Assembly: GCA_964385695.1 (NCBI GenBank)
Contig: CAYLQA010000004.1
Coordinates: 1 to 64,000, forward strand
DNA: 64,000 nucleotides
Direction: 5' to 3'
Origin: CAYLQA01 sp964385695
Lineage (GTDB): Bacteria > Desulfobacterota > Desulfobulbia > Desulfobulbales > Desulfurivibrionaceae
The position numbers and the translations under genes are program-made. The notes under the pieces are model-generated. The model ran no database searches and was not told where the DNA came from. It was given only the letters and a program-made list of their open reading frames with translations. Shown here one piece after another: positions 42,676 through 51,095 of this stretch. Numbering within the stretch: position 1 is the stretch's first letter; every line of letters begins with the position of its first letter.

Positions 42676-42699
42676 CGTTATATTTACAAAAACATAACG
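42676..42699 (-). promoter_or_regulatory. ModE operator
   Basis: CGTTATATTTACAAAAACATAACG has perfect CGTTAT/ATAACG half sites and closely matches the E. coli ModE operator (CGTTATAT-N-TACATAACG type). It lies 4 nt before the modE start, which suggests autorepression of the whole mod operon. Confidence 0.8.
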
Positions 42700-42712
42700 A
42701 AATCACAAGCCC

Positions 42713-42754
42713 TAAAAAAAGCCCGCTTACCCGGGAGGGAGTAGGTAAGCGGGC
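42713..42754 (-). terminator. Terminator of the porin-like gene
   Basis: A 10-bp stem, GCCCGCTTAC (42721-42730) with GTAAGCGGGC (42745-42754), and a 14-nt loop, followed on the minus strand by TTTTTTTAGG. It separates the 42786 gene from the mod operon. Confidence 0.88.
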
Positions 42755-42785
42755 ACCCAAGTGAAGGAGTTGGGTCGGGGAAGAC

Positions 42786-43598
42786 TTAAAAAGACATACT
42801 TACCGTCACACCGCCGTAAATGAAGCTATCGTCCTTATCATCAATGACCGACTGGTTCCGCACATCCAGCAGATCCGAGGCATCGCTGCTCAGCGGAAAG
42901 GAGTAATACACCTCCGGGCTCACGGCAAAATACTTGCCAACCGGAATGGATACCGCTGCGGAGAGCAGACCATCATGAAAACCGGAATACTCCTCGGTTG
43001 AGGATTCCGTACCGCCTACTACCTCGCCGTAAGAGCTGGCATTGTCTGCTGAGAGGTAGCTTATCTGGGCGCCAAGATCCAAGCTAATATCACCTTTAAA
43101 GGCGAAGGAGTGCGACACGCCAAGTGTCGTATACCAGCCGGGCAGATGATCGATATCGCGGTAAATGGTCAGGGTGGGAGCAAGCAGGCAATCATAGGAG
43201 GCACTCAAGTAAAGCTCCTGGGTGTCATAGTCTCCGTCAAGCCCGTAATAGATGTAACCTGCGGAAAAGCCGATCTTGCCCATTGTCCAGTCATAGGCCA
43301 GGGTATAGTCGGTTTCCGTCCAGTTGTTTTCATCCACTGTGGAGCTGGTGTACTTATCCGTGTCGAGGTTTCCCCATACGTTGGCAGAAAAACCCTTATA
43401 ACCAACGGTCATGGAAGGTTGCAGAACCATGCTGTCCTTCCCAAAGGCAAATCCTCGCCAGATATATTGGCTCAGGGCGCTGACCGAGAGATCCGCCGTC
43501 GGCTTTTCCTCTTCGGCCACAGCGGTACCGGCCAACATTCCTAAACAGACAGCTCCGCAAAGACAGCCGCTGGTTACTTTTTTCATAAATCCGTTCAT
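42786..43598 (-). CDS. Outer-membrane porin-like protein (TorF-like)
   Basis: 270 residues with a signal peptide (cleavage near AVA, residue 28) and an all-beta pattern of alternating aromatic strands. It starts VSALSQYIWRGFAFGKDSM and ends GGVTVSMSF, with the terminal Phe that the BAM complex recognises. YIWRG near the N terminus is typical of TorF-family putative porins. Substrate unknown. It lies between the mod and nif operons on the same strand, with its own terminator and AAGGAGAG ribosome site. A weak -24/-12-like site (TGGCAT-N5-TTGAA at 43710-43724) was judged unconvincing. Confidence 0.75.
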   Translation of the reverse strand: MNGFMKKVTSGCLCGAVCLGMLAGTAVAEEEKPTADLSVSALSQYIWRGFAFGKDSMVLQPSMTVGYKGFSANVWGNLDTDKYTSSTVDENNWTETDYTLAYDWTMGKIGFSAGYIYYGLDGDYDTQELYLSASYDCLLAPTLTIYRDIDHLPGWYTTLGVSHSFAFKGDISLDLGAQISYLSADNASSYGEVVGGTESSTEEYSGFHDGLLSAAVSIPVGKYFAVSPEVYYSFPLSSDASDLLDVRNQSVIDDKDDSFIYGGVTVSMSF

Positions 43599-43913
43599 CT
43601 TCTCTCTCCTTAAAAAAAATTAATTGAATTGATTGGGAAATGGTTTGCATCCATACCCGCAGTGCGCTCATGGGTTCATAAGGGCTTTTGTTCATGCCTT
43701 GGGTAAACTTCAAGATGCATGCCAGGGGAGAAAAGGAAGAGAGAGAAGAAGCAACTTCTTGTTTTTGTGTTGTTTTCAAAAGAGACACCACAAAGGCCCG
43801 CCATGTGTGAAGGAGAGACAATTTTGTAGAGCCAATGAGCAAAACGTAAAGCGGGCTACAAAAATGAAACAACCACTCCCATTTTTGTAGCCCGCAAAAC
43901 CTTACAGCTTTTT
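43599..43913. other. Spacer between porin-like gene and nif operon end
   Basis: 315 nt holding the upstream region of the porin-like gene and the 16-bp hairpin at 43851-43895. No convincing promoter or coding region was seen. Confidence 0.5.
43851..43895 (-). terminator. Probable terminator hairpin of the nifENBX operon
   Basis: Perfect 16-bp stem: GCGGGCTACAAAAATG (43851-43866) with its complement (43880-43895), loop 13 nt. It begins 18 nt past the nifX-like stop codon. The following sequence (TTTACGTTTT) is only a weak U tract, so it could equally protect the mRNA 3' end. Confidence 0.6.
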
Positions 43914-44222
43914 TTATGAAATCTTGAGAATCGGCCCCTCATAGATAATGGCTTCAATGCCGCGCTTGACCAACTCCCGTTCCGGCCGGTCCCCGATCTT
44001 ACAGACATAAATCCGCTGGCAGCTTTTTACTGCCGCATAGACTTGATCAAAACGCTCCTGGTCAAAATCATGGGACATGCTGCCGGTCGAATAAGGGGTT
44101 ACGCGCTGCTCCCCTAAAAGCTCCAACCCGGAGCTGGTTTTGTTATAGATCAGAAACCGGTTGGCCTTGCCAAAATGGGTGTCCACTTTTCTGCCATCAC
44201 TACTTGCCACAGCTATCAGCAT
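43914..44222 (-). CDS. NifX/NafY-family dinitrogenase iron-molybdenum cofactor-binding protein
   Basis: 102 residues from the ATG at 44222, which has AAAAGGAGAA upstream. MLIAVASSDGRKVDTHFGKA is the start of the Nitro_FeMo-Co (NifX/NifB C-terminal) fold, and YAAVKSCQRIYVCKIGDRPE and RGIEAIIYEGPI complete it. Members bind NifB-co or FeMo-co during transfer. It lies 13 nt after nifB, as the last gene of the operon. Confidence 0.88.
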   Translation of the reverse strand: MLIAVASSDGRKVDTHFGKANRFLIYNKTSSGLELLGEQRVTPYSTGSMSHDFDQERFDQVYAAVKSCQRIYVCKIGDRPERELVKRGIEAIIYEGPILKIS

Positions 44223-44235
44223 GGTTTTCTCCTTT

Positions 44236-45516
44236 TTATAAACAACCGCCGCCGGACCCGGCACAGGCAGCGCCCTTGCCGCAACCCTCGCGTCGGCCCT
44301 TCATGGATGAAAGATCTTTGCCCTCAAAAATCGCCTTGAGCCCGTCGCTGATAAAGCCGCCCATGATCACCGGCTTCACCCCGCTCTTTTTCAGAGTATC
44401 AGCCGGTATCTCGCCAACCCCGCTCACCAAAACCGCCCGGCAATCCTGCAGGATGCGGGATAAAGCGGTCCAACGCTGGAGCCCGCCTCCGGTTTGGGGT
44501 GCAGGCCGTTCTTCTTTGAGGAAAAAATCGTTTTCGCCCTTTTCCCAAATCTGGAAGGCAGTAGCCTCACCAAGATGCTGGTTGACCAGGATTCCCTCCA
44601 TGGTGGCCACAGCAACATAGGGCCGCTCCTCGGTGGGGATGGCAGGCAACTTGGCACAGGCGGAAAGACAGCCGTGCATCTCCTGGGACTTGTCCTCGCC
44701 GAGCAGGCCAACGGCATCGGCCCGACAACGGGTGCAGTGACGCATCTGGGGCACATACTGCTCGGCCATATTGCGAATCTCGGCCATGTACTGCTTGCTT
44801 GGTTCTTCAATATCGGCAAAGGGGGTGTCCACGTTGGGAAACATGGCCATGCAGTTGAGGAGATCCACCCCGAGTTCCTGCATGGTTTTGGCGATTTCCT
44901 CGACATGATGGTCGTTGATGCCGGGGATGACGATGGTGTTGATCTTGACGGTGATACCGTGTTTTTTCAGCCCCTTGATCGCGGCCAACTGCCTACTGAG
45001 AAGGAGTTCTGCTGCCTGGAGTCCCCGATAGGCTACCTTGCCGTCTTTGACCCAGCTGTAAATCTTCTTGGTAACCTGCGGGTCTACCCCATTGACGGTG
45101 ATGGTGACATGGGAGACATCCAGTTCGGCCAGCTCCTCGATATAGGGGCCAATACCCATACCGTTTGAGGCCAGGCAGAGTATGGTGTCCGGGAAGTTTT
45201 CTTTGATCATACGCAGGGTGGCCATGGTCTCTTCTGCATTGGCAAAGGGGTCGCCGGGCCCGGCAATACCGGCCACCGAAATACGAGGCTCCTTCTCCAG
45301 CACCTTCTCCATATAGATCTTGGCCTGTTCAGGGCTCAAAATATTGGAGGTCACCCCGGGGCGCGATTCGTTCACGCAATCATATTTGCGGTCACAGAAG
45401 TTGCACTTGATATTGCATTTGGGCGCCACCGGCAAGTGCACCCGGCCGAATTGTCCTTTTACGGCGGGGTTGAAGCAGGGGTGTTTCAGCAGATCTTTAC
45501 CTGGTGTTTTTTGCAT
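44236..45516 (-). CDS. nifB: NifB, FeMo-cofactor precursor radical SAM synthase
   Basis: Makes the NifB-co core [8Fe-9S-C]. 426 residues. The radical SAM cluster motif CNIKCNFCDRKYDC lies near residue 33, AGPGDPFANAEETMATL near 85 and INTIVIPGINDHHVEEI near 195, and further cysteines (RHCTRCRADAVGLL) lie near 262. The C-terminal domain is NifX-like (YVAVATMEGILVNQHLGEAT) and ends in CGKGAACAGSGGGCL. The start at 45516 follows GAGGAG. It belongs to the operon nifE-nifN-nifB-nifX-like. Confidence 0.96.
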   Translation of the reverse strand: MQKTPGKDLLKHPCFNPAVKGQFGRVHLPVAPKCNIKCNFCDRKYDCVNESRPGVTSNILSPEQAKIYMEKVLEKEPRISVAGIAGPGDPFANAEETMATLRMIKENFPDTILCLASNGMGIGPYIEELAELDVSHVTITVNGVDPQVTKKIYSWVKDGKVAYRGLQAAELLLSRQLAAIKGLKKHGITVKINTIVIPGINDHHVEEIAKTMQELGVDLLNCMAMFPNVDTPFADIEEPSKQYMAEIRNMAEQYVPQMRHCTRCRADAVGLLGEDKSQEMHGCLSACAKLPAIPTEERPYVAVATMEGILVNQHLGEATAFQIWEKGENDFFLKEERPAPQTGGGLQRWTALSRILQDCRAVLVSGVGEIPADTLKKSGVKPVIMGGFISDGLKAIFEGKDLSSMKGRREGCGKGAACAGSGGGCL

Positions 45517-45582
45517 GACAATCTCCTCGTATCTCAACGAAGGCGCAAGGCCTTCAAATTTATTGGCTGGTTTCAGCGGTCA

Positions 45583-46935
45583 TCACATATAGGAGTAGCC
45601 CACATCTGATGTGCCCTGTTTCTGCTCGATCATGGTGTTGCAGATCAGGTCAAAGAGCTGCTGCGCCCCTTGGTACCCAAGATGCAGGATACGTTGGCCT
45701 CCCATTCGATCGTGGATAGGGAAACCCACCCGAACCAAAGGAATGTTATTGCGTCTGGCCATGGCATAGCCCTTACTGTGGCCGAGGAGAAAGTCTGGCT
45801 CCAATTCCAGGGCCAGGGCCTCGATATCGTGAAAATCAGCGCCCTCAACGACCTGGGGCATTTCAGGCAAAAGGTCTCCTGCAACATCCTTGATCGCCTG
45901 CTCCAGCTTGCCGCTAGTGCCGCCCGAGGCACAGAGCACCGGGTGCACGCCAATCTCGGCCAGCAGGCTGGTCAGGCCGACCACCAGATCCTCTTCCCCG
46001 TAGACCACGGCCCGTTTGCCAAAGACGTATTTGTGGCCGTCCACCATGCTATCGATGAGGCGCGAACGGGCGGCCGCATATTTTTTGGGCATGGGTCGCT
46101 TGCTCAGGCGGGTCAAAACATCAAAAAAGCGATCCGTTTCCCTGATTCCCACGGGCATGCCGAGAGACTCCAGGGGCACAGCGAATTTTTTCTTGAGGAG
46201 GGCGCCCGCGGTTTCGCCCGGCAGTGTGCGGCCAAACTCGATGGAACACTCCCCTCTGCCCATCAGGCAGATATCCTCTATCCTGGTCCCGCCTTGGGGG
46301 ATCAGGGGGTATTCGCGCAGGGCCGGGCCATCCAGGGTCTCGGAGTAATCCGGCAATAAGGTTGTAGCCAAGTCGAAATCGGCCAACAACTCTTTGAGAA
46401 AACGGATATCTGCGGCAGAGAGAAAACCGGAGAGCAGGTTAACCCGCTCAAGCCGTTCTCCACCCTTGCCCAACTGCTCGACAATGGCGCGTACCGCCGC
46501 GATAAAGCCCTCCATGTGGGTGCCGCCGTAACTGGGGGTGGAAACCTGCACCGTAAGCGGCATCCCACCCTGGCCGAACTCCTGCTCATACTCATGGAGG
46601 ATCATCTTCACATCATCGCCAATGGTCTCGGTCAGGCAGGTGGTGGCAATGCCGATCAACTTTGGCTTATATTTTTCCGTAACGTTCTTGAGACCCAGCT
46701 TGAGATTGGCCGCCCCGCCGTAAACAGCATTTTTCTCCCCTAAGGAGGAGGAAGCGATATCAATGGGCTCGTTGAAATGACTGATGATATAGCGCCGCAT
46801 ATAGGTTGCGCAGCCCTGGGAGCCGTGAAGAAAGGGTACTGCCCCTTCCACACCGCGAAAGGCCAGGGAGGCGCCCATGGGTTTACAGAGTTTGCAGGCA
46901 TTGGTTGTGGATACGTATTTGGGCATCTTGGTCAT
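45583..46935 (-). CDS. nifN: NifN, FeMo-cofactor scaffold subunit
   Basis: 450 residues of the nitrogenase component 1 family. The N terminus has STTNACKLCKPMGASLAFRG and LHGSQGCATYMRRYIISHFN, while AVYGGAANLKLGLKN and ATTCLTETIGDDV follow. NifN lacks the full P-cluster ligand set of NifK, and the adjacent NifE supports the scaffold role. Its start overlaps the nifE stop (ATGA), so the two are translationally coupled. Confidence 0.94.
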   Translation of the reverse strand: MTKMPKYVSTTNACKLCKPMGASLAFRGVEGAVPFLHGSQGCATYMRRYIISHFNEPIDIASSSLGEKNAVYGGAANLKLGLKNVTEKYKPKLIGIATTCLTETIGDDVKMILHEYEQEFGQGGMPLTVQVSTPSYGGTHMEGFIAAVRAIVEQLGKGGERLERVNLLSGFLSAADIRFLKELLADFDLATTLLPDYSETLDGPALREYPLIPQGGTRIEDICLMGRGECSIEFGRTLPGETAGALLKKKFAVPLESLGMPVGIRETDRFFDVLTRLSKRPMPKKYAAARSRLIDSMVDGHKYVFGKRAVVYGEEDLVVGLTSLLAEIGVHPVLCASGGTSGKLEQAIKDVAGDLLPEMPQVVEGADFHDIEALALELEPDFLLGHSKGYAMARRNNIPLVRVGFPIHDRMGGQRILHLGYQGAQQLFDLICNTMIEQKQGTSDVGYSYM

Positions 46936-48281
46936 GACAACTCCTCATCTTTTCTCGGGACAAACTTCCACACCGGACTCATCACCGAGCCGTAAACCTC
47001 TTGGGCAAAATTGAGCATGCCTTTAAAACCGGCCAGCATCTCCTTGCGCTCGTGGTTGTGATCGCAAAAGGCAACCCCGAGCTTATAGGCAATGGGCCGT
47101 TCCTTGACCCCGCCGACAAAGATGTCCACCTCTTTCTCTCTTAAAAACTGGGACAACTCCAACGGGTTGGAATCATCAACGATGATGGTGCCGGGATCGG
47201 TGATTTCTTCCAGTTCACGGTAATCCTCGGGTGTACCGGTCTGGGAGCCGACCATGACAACCTGCATCCCCAAAAGGCGAAATGCCTTGACCAGGGAAAA
47301 GGCCTTAAAAGCCCCGCCCACATAGATGGCTGCCTTCTTGCCCGTCAATTCCTTGCGGTAGCGTTCGACCTCGGGCATGAGCTCGGAGAGTTCCGTGCGG
47401 ACGATCTCCTTGGTCCGCGCCATCATCTCAGGATCACCAAAATGCTCGGCCACGCTGTAGAGCGACTCGGCCATATCCTCCACCCCGAAATAAGAGACGC
47501 GGATGGAAGGAATACCGTATTCCTGCTCCATCATGTTGGCCAGATCCATGGTGGCGCCGGAGCACTGGACCACGTTGAGCGCGGCCCCGTGGGCCCGCTG
47601 GATGTCAGCGATACGACCGTCTCCGGTGATGTTGGCCACCACCTCAACGCCCATGCGCTCGAAATATTCGCGGATCAGCCAGATCTCGCCTGCCAGGTTG
47701 AAATCGCCCAGGATATTGATGCTCTGCCTTGAAATATCAGAGATATCACCGGTGCCCACCAAGCGGGCCATGGCGTTACAGGCGGCCCGATAGCCCTCGC
47801 GTTTATTGCCTTTGAACCCTTCCGACTGCACGGGCAGGACCGGAATCCCCTTTTCTTCGGCCACCCTTTTACAGACCGCCTCAAGATCATCGCCGATAAT
47901 ACCGACGATACAGGTGGAATAGACAAAGGCCGCCTTGGGCTGGTGACGCTCGACAAGCTCGATGAGGGCCTGGCAGAGTTTTTCCTCACCGCCGAATATG
48001 ACGTCGCGCTCCTGCAGATCCGTGGAAAAACTGAGACGGTGCAGCTCAGGTCCTGACGAAAGCGCACCCCGGATATCCCAGGTATAGACGGCGCAGCCAA
48101 TGGGGCCGTGCACCAGATGCAGGGCGTCGGCTATGGGATACAGCACCACCCGCGAGCCGCAAAAAACACAGGCCCGCTGGCTCACCGCCCCGGCCAGGCT
48201 GTCCTTATTGCAGGACAGGGCAAAGGGCTCTTCGCCCTTGCGATATATTTGATCTTCTCGTTGTTTCAAAACTGCTTGCAT
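46932..48281 (-). CDS. nifE: NifE, FeMo-cofactor scaffold subunit
   Basis: 449 residues. QRACVFCGSRVVLYPIADAL and VHGPIGCAVYTWDIRGALSS near residues 35-75 correspond to NifD-like cluster ligands. VIFGGEEKLCQALIEL, YSTCIVGIIGDDLEAVC and VQSEGFKGNKREGYRAACNA are NifE hallmarks. With NifN it forms the alpha2beta2 scaffold where NifB-co is converted to FeMo-co. It is the first gene of the operon, 34 nt downstream of a -24/-12 promoter. Confidence 0.95.
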   Translation of the reverse strand: MQAVLKQREDQIYRKGEEPFALSCNKDSLAGAVSQRACVFCGSRVVLYPIADALHLVHGPIGCAVYTWDIRGALSSGPELHRLSFSTDLQERDVIFGGEEKLCQALIELVERHQPKAAFVYSTCIVGIIGDDLEAVCKRVAEEKGIPVLPVQSEGFKGNKREGYRAACNAMARLVGTGDISDISRQSINILGDFNLAGEIWLIREYFERMGVEVVANITGDGRIADIQRAHGAALNVVQCSGATMDLANMMEQEYGIPSIRVSYFGVEDMAESLYSVAEHFGDPEMMARTKEIVRTELSELMPEVERYRKELTGKKAAIYVGGAFKAFSLVKAFRLLGMQVVMVGSQTGTPEDYRELEEITDPGTIIVDDSNPLELSQFLREKEVDIFVGGVKERPIAYKLGVAFCDHNHERKEMLAGFKGMLNFAQEVYGSVMSPVWKFVPRKDEELS

Positions 48282-48314
48282 TGTTGCTCTCCGGTTTGTT
48301 TAGCCCTTGTATTG

Positions 48315-48330
48315 AGCAAGGGGTGTGCCA
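48315..48330 (-). promoter_or_regulatory. Sigma-54 (-24/-12) promoter of nifE
   Basis: The minus strand reads CTGGCACACCCCTTGCT, a full match to the sigma-54 consensus TGGCAC-N5-TTGCW, with GG and GC 10 nt apart. Transcription would start about 20-25 nt upstream of nifE. Confidence 0.9.
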
Positions 48331-48430
48331 GCGAAAACCACAGAGCAAATAAGCACAGTAATACAGGAAGTTAAAAAGAAGAGAACCTTTCACAGTCCCA
48401 TCGGCAGGGTTACAGCCCTGAAGAGAATTT

Positions 48431-48446
48431 TGTAAGGTTTGCTACA
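48431..48446. promoter_or_regulatory. NifA-type upstream activator site
   Basis: TGT-AAGGTTTGCT-ACA matches the NifA site TGT-N10-ACA exactly. It lies about 100 nt upstream of the -24/-12 promoter, the usual distance for DNA-looping activation. Confidence 0.75.
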
Positions 48447-48898
48447 AAAATGAAGCTGTGCCTGAGGCCTTGGCGCGATAGAGCATTGCCCCGAACATTT
48501 TTACTCCTACGCAAAAAGACGAACCCCACTCCAACTCGATAACATACCGAAATCACTTGCTAACTTATTATTTTTTTTACTTTGCAAGTGCCCCGAAGTC
48601 TTGTTAGGATAAAAATTATTTCAGGGCGAAAACCCTGAATCTTAAATTTTCGGGCAAGCAAAGCAGGGGGAAACGCTTGGCATCCGCACAAGCTCGTGCT
48701 TTACGCACGCCTTTCGTCTCGCAACGACAACAGGACGGAAATTACAGACAGGCATAATGATTTTTTCTGGGGCCAGTATAGGCTTTTGGAATCAGGTTTT
48801 AAGATTTTTTAGGGGTGGAGCGTTAAACGGCATCGACTCTGTTGCAAACACCTTAAAAAAAGAGATCCAATAGCATTCTAACTTGTTGGGAAAAGAAT
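48447..48898. other. Intergenic region upstream of the 48899 gene
   Basis: 452 nt. It contains a 7-bp hairpin, TTCAGGG-CGAAAA-CCCTGAA (48620-48639), and a GC-rich stretch with several short inverted words around 48660-48720. A possible 38-codon frame starts at ATG 48757 and ends at 48873, with a weak AGG upstream. I assign none of these a function. Confidence 0.4.
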
Positions 48899-49228
48899 AT
48901 GACTATCGACACCACATTGGTAGGATCTGTGATCACCGCGGCGGCTACAATCTTTGCCGCCTACATGACCGTGAAACATACCCAGAAGAACAAGAAAAAA
49001 CATACCGAGCCTCCTGCCGCCCAAAATGAAAGCGAGCAAGCAAAGCTCGAACTGCTGCAAGGCGTTGTCCACTCCTCGCAGAGGAGAAACGTCACCACCG
49101 ACTGGATCACCGGCAGGACAGGCTGGCCGGAAGAGGAAATACTGACCATAGCGCGTGCATTCCCAAATGCCTTTTACATCGGCCGCACAGAGCAATCAAA
49201 ACGGCAGTTTGTTCGCCTCAGGCGCTAA
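48899..49228 (+). CDS. Hypothetical small membrane-anchored protein
   Basis: 109 residues. An N-terminal transmembrane helix (VGSVITAAATIFAAYMTV, residues 8-25) precedes a basic stretch (KHTQKNKKKH). A soluble part follows in which RNVTTDWITGRTGWPEEEIL looks like a small winged-helix or restriction-endonuclease-like fragment. No family recognised. It starts the run of plus-strand genes but is separated from the next by 209 nt. Confidence 0.55.
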   Translation: MTIDTTLVGSVITAAATIFAAYMTVKHTQKNKKKHTEPPAAQNESEQAKLELLQGVVHSSQRRNVTTDWITGRTGWPEEEILTIARAFPNAFYIGRTEQSKRQFVRLRR

Positions 49229-49341
49229 AACAACCCCAGCTTACCCAACCAACACATCACGCAACCTGCTCGATCCACCCTGAAGAGCGAGAGTTTTTGC
49301 GGCCGCTCTTCTCCATCTTTTTCAGCATATGACCATGATGA

Positions 49342-49379
49342 ATTTATTCGTTTGAATAAATCCGCCTCTTTTATATAGA
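49342..49379 (+). promoter_or_regulatory. Promoter with overlapping palindrome, upstream of 49438
   Basis: A perfect 8-bp inverted repeat ATTTATTC-GTTT-GAATAAAT (49342-49361) overlaps a -35-like TTGAAT (49352-49357). TATAGA follows 16 nt on (49374-49379). This is a plausible repressor or activator site for the 49438 gene and perhaps the genes behind it. Confidence 0.45.
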
Positions 49380-49437
49380 GTAAGAATAGCACTGATGCAT
49401 ATTATCAACCGTTTCACACCATAATAAGAGGGGTCCC

Positions 49438-49713
49438 ATGAACAAAAAAGACGAGTATGTAGAGAAGATGAAGTCGCAGCTTGAGGAATGGAACGTCAAG
49501 CTCAAGGATGTCGAGAAAAAGGTCGAGCAAACCACGGAAAAATATGCGGATGAAATTGCCTATATGCGCAAAAAACGCGATGAGGCAAAAAAGAAAATCT
49601 CCGAAATCCAGGGATGCAGCGAAGAGGCTTGGGCCGAGATGAAAATCGGTATGGACAAGGCCTGGGACAACCTCAAGGATGCCTTTGACAAGGCGCGTAA
49701 AAAATTCAAATAG
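49438..49713 (+). CDS. Small coiled-coil protein
   Basis: 91 highly charged residues with continuous heptads from residue 5 to about 55 (KKDEYVEKMKSQLEEWNVKL). A hinge (GCSEEAW) and an amphipathic helix with three tryptophans follow (MKIGMDKAWDNLKDAFDKAR). Short coiled-coil proteins of this composition are common in desulfobacteria and are often stress-linked, but no function is known. The ribosome site GAGGGG is strong. Confidence 0.7.
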   Translation: MNKKDEYVEKMKSQLEEWNVKLKDVEKKVEQTTEKYADEIAYMRKKRDEAKKKISEIQGCSEEAWAEMKIGMDKAWDNLKDAFDKARKKFK

Positions 49714-49716
49714 CCC

Positions 49717-49989
49717 ATGCTCGACATCTCTGCGGTGATTCCAACCGTAAAGAAAAAACTCAAAAGCCTGCCGACCGGCCATGGCCTGGACCTGCGCACC
49801 TACAAACGTGACCGGTCGGTAAGAATCATCAAACTGGATGAAGAGAGCCTTCGTGTCAGCCAAGATGGATTTGAGCAAAACGAGTTCACCATCCCTGCGG
49901 CAGAGTTAGGCAAAACCCTCAAATCCCTTCTTAAAAAAGAATTTCCCCGCAGCAACAAGGTGCGCCTTTACACCATAGAAGAGGATTGA
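49717..49989 (+). CDS. Hypothetical 90-residue protein
   Basis: Small basic soluble protein with alternating strands and helices (SVRIIKLDEESLRVSQDGF, then FTIPAAELGKTLKSLLKKEF). It starts 3 nt after the coiled-coil gene and has no ribosome site of its own, so it is probably translated by coupling. No family recognised. Confidence 0.65.
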   Translation: MLDISAVIPTVKKKLKSLPTGHGLDLRTYKRDRSVRIIKLDEESLRVSQDGFEQNEFTIPAAELGKTLKSLLKKEFPRSNKVRLYTIEED

Positions 49990-50046
49990 GGAAAACAGTG
50001 AAATAAAACTCCCTTCAAGCGGATATCCCCGCGCGAGGCAATAAAC

Positions 50047-51045
50047 ATGAGCACGCCCAGCGAGTGGACCCCAGGAAAACTCTTTGAAATATCAGGTTTT
50101 TTCTGGCAGACCGCCACCCTGCATACCGCAGTAAAGCTCGATATTTTTACCGCCATCGGCAAGGAGTGTTTGCAAGCAAAAGAGATTGCCAACAAAATCG
50201 ATAGCAGCCAAGAGGGAACAAGACGGCTTCTCAACGCCCTGGTGGCCATGAATCTCCTCGGCAAAAACAAAAGCGGCGGCTACAACAACCTGGAAAGCAC
50301 CTACACCTTGCTCTCCAAGGATTCATCCCAGTACACAGGCCACATCATCATGCATCACCACCATCTCATGGAGGCTTGGCACAGGCTTGATGAGGCGGTG
50401 ACCAGCGGCAGTCCGGTCAAAAAACGTAGCTCGCATAGTGACGAGCAACGGGAGAGTTTTTTGATGGGCATGTTTAACATCGCCTCTGGCGTGGCCCCGC
50501 AGGTAGCCAGGGCAATAGATCTCAGCGGCTGCAAGCACCTGCTGGATTTGGGCGGCGGACCAGGCACCTATGCCATCCATTTCTGCCGGGAAAACCCGGA
50601 ACTCAAGGCAACCATCTTTGATCTGCCAACCACCATGCCCTTTGCCGGAAAGACGGTGGAACGCTTCAACCTTGCCGAGCGGATCAATTTTAAAGCCGGA
50701 GATTTTTCAAGCGACCCTATCCCAGGCAGCTACGATGTCGCCTGGATCTCCCACATCCTCCATGGTGAGAGCATTGATGAATGCCGAAACATCTTACAAA
50801 AGACCAAGGGGGCACTTAAACCGGGCGGCAGGATCATGATCCACGAATTTATTCTAAACAACAGCCAGGACGGGCCGCTTTTCCCTGCCCTGTTTTCTCT
50901 CAACATGCTGGTTGATACTCCAACGGGCCGTTCCTATTCAGAGGCAGAGCTTCTTGAGATGCTGGCTGAACAAGGTTTCACTGAGGTTAAACGCCTGGAT
51001 TTTGTCGGCCCCAACGACTCCGGCATCATTATCGGTTTCGCATGA
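50047..51045 (+). CDS. O-methyltransferase-like SAM-dependent methyltransferase
   Basis: 332 residues. An N-terminal winged-helix dimerisation domain (FFWQTATLHTAVKLDIFTAI through GTRRLLNALVAMNLL) is followed by a class I methyltransferase domain. The SAM site is LLDLGGGPGTYAIHF near residue 172, with the acidic loop FDLP near 197. The catalytic region is ISHILHGESIDECRNIL near 235, and DSG is near the end. This is the architecture of the acetylserotonin/caffeate O-methyltransferase group (Methyltransf_2); bacterial relatives act on phenolics or tetrapyrrole and antibiotic intermediates. Substrate unknown. Confidence 0.82.
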   Translation: MSTPSEWTPGKLFEISGFFWQTATLHTAVKLDIFTAIGKECLQAKEIANKIDSSQEGTRRLLNALVAMNLLGKNKSGGYNNLESTYTLLSKDSSQYTGHIIMHHHHLMEAWHRLDEAVTSGSPVKKRSSHSDEQRESFLMGMFNIASGVAPQVARAIDLSGCKHLLDLGGGPGTYAIHFCRENPELKATIFDLPTTMPFAGKTVERFNLAERINFKAGDFSSDPIPGSYDVAWISHILHGESIDECRNILQKTKGALKPGGRIMIHEFILNNSQDGPLFPALFSLNMLVDTPTGRSYSEAELLEMLAEQGFTEVKRLDFVGPNDSGIIIGFA

Positions 51046-51095
51046 GCCTGACCCAGCAAATGCGAGCCTGTTCTGGTGAGCGATAAGGGTAGAAG

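Noticed and set aside
43710..43724. Sigma-54 promoter for the porin-like gene (TGGCAT-N5-TTGAA)
   Set aside because: The -12 GC is GA and the -24 element ends in T. There is no activator site.
48757..48873. 38-codon open frame ahead of the 48899 gene
   Set aside because: Weak ribosome site, no recognisable features, and such short frames are expected by chance; kept only as a remark.
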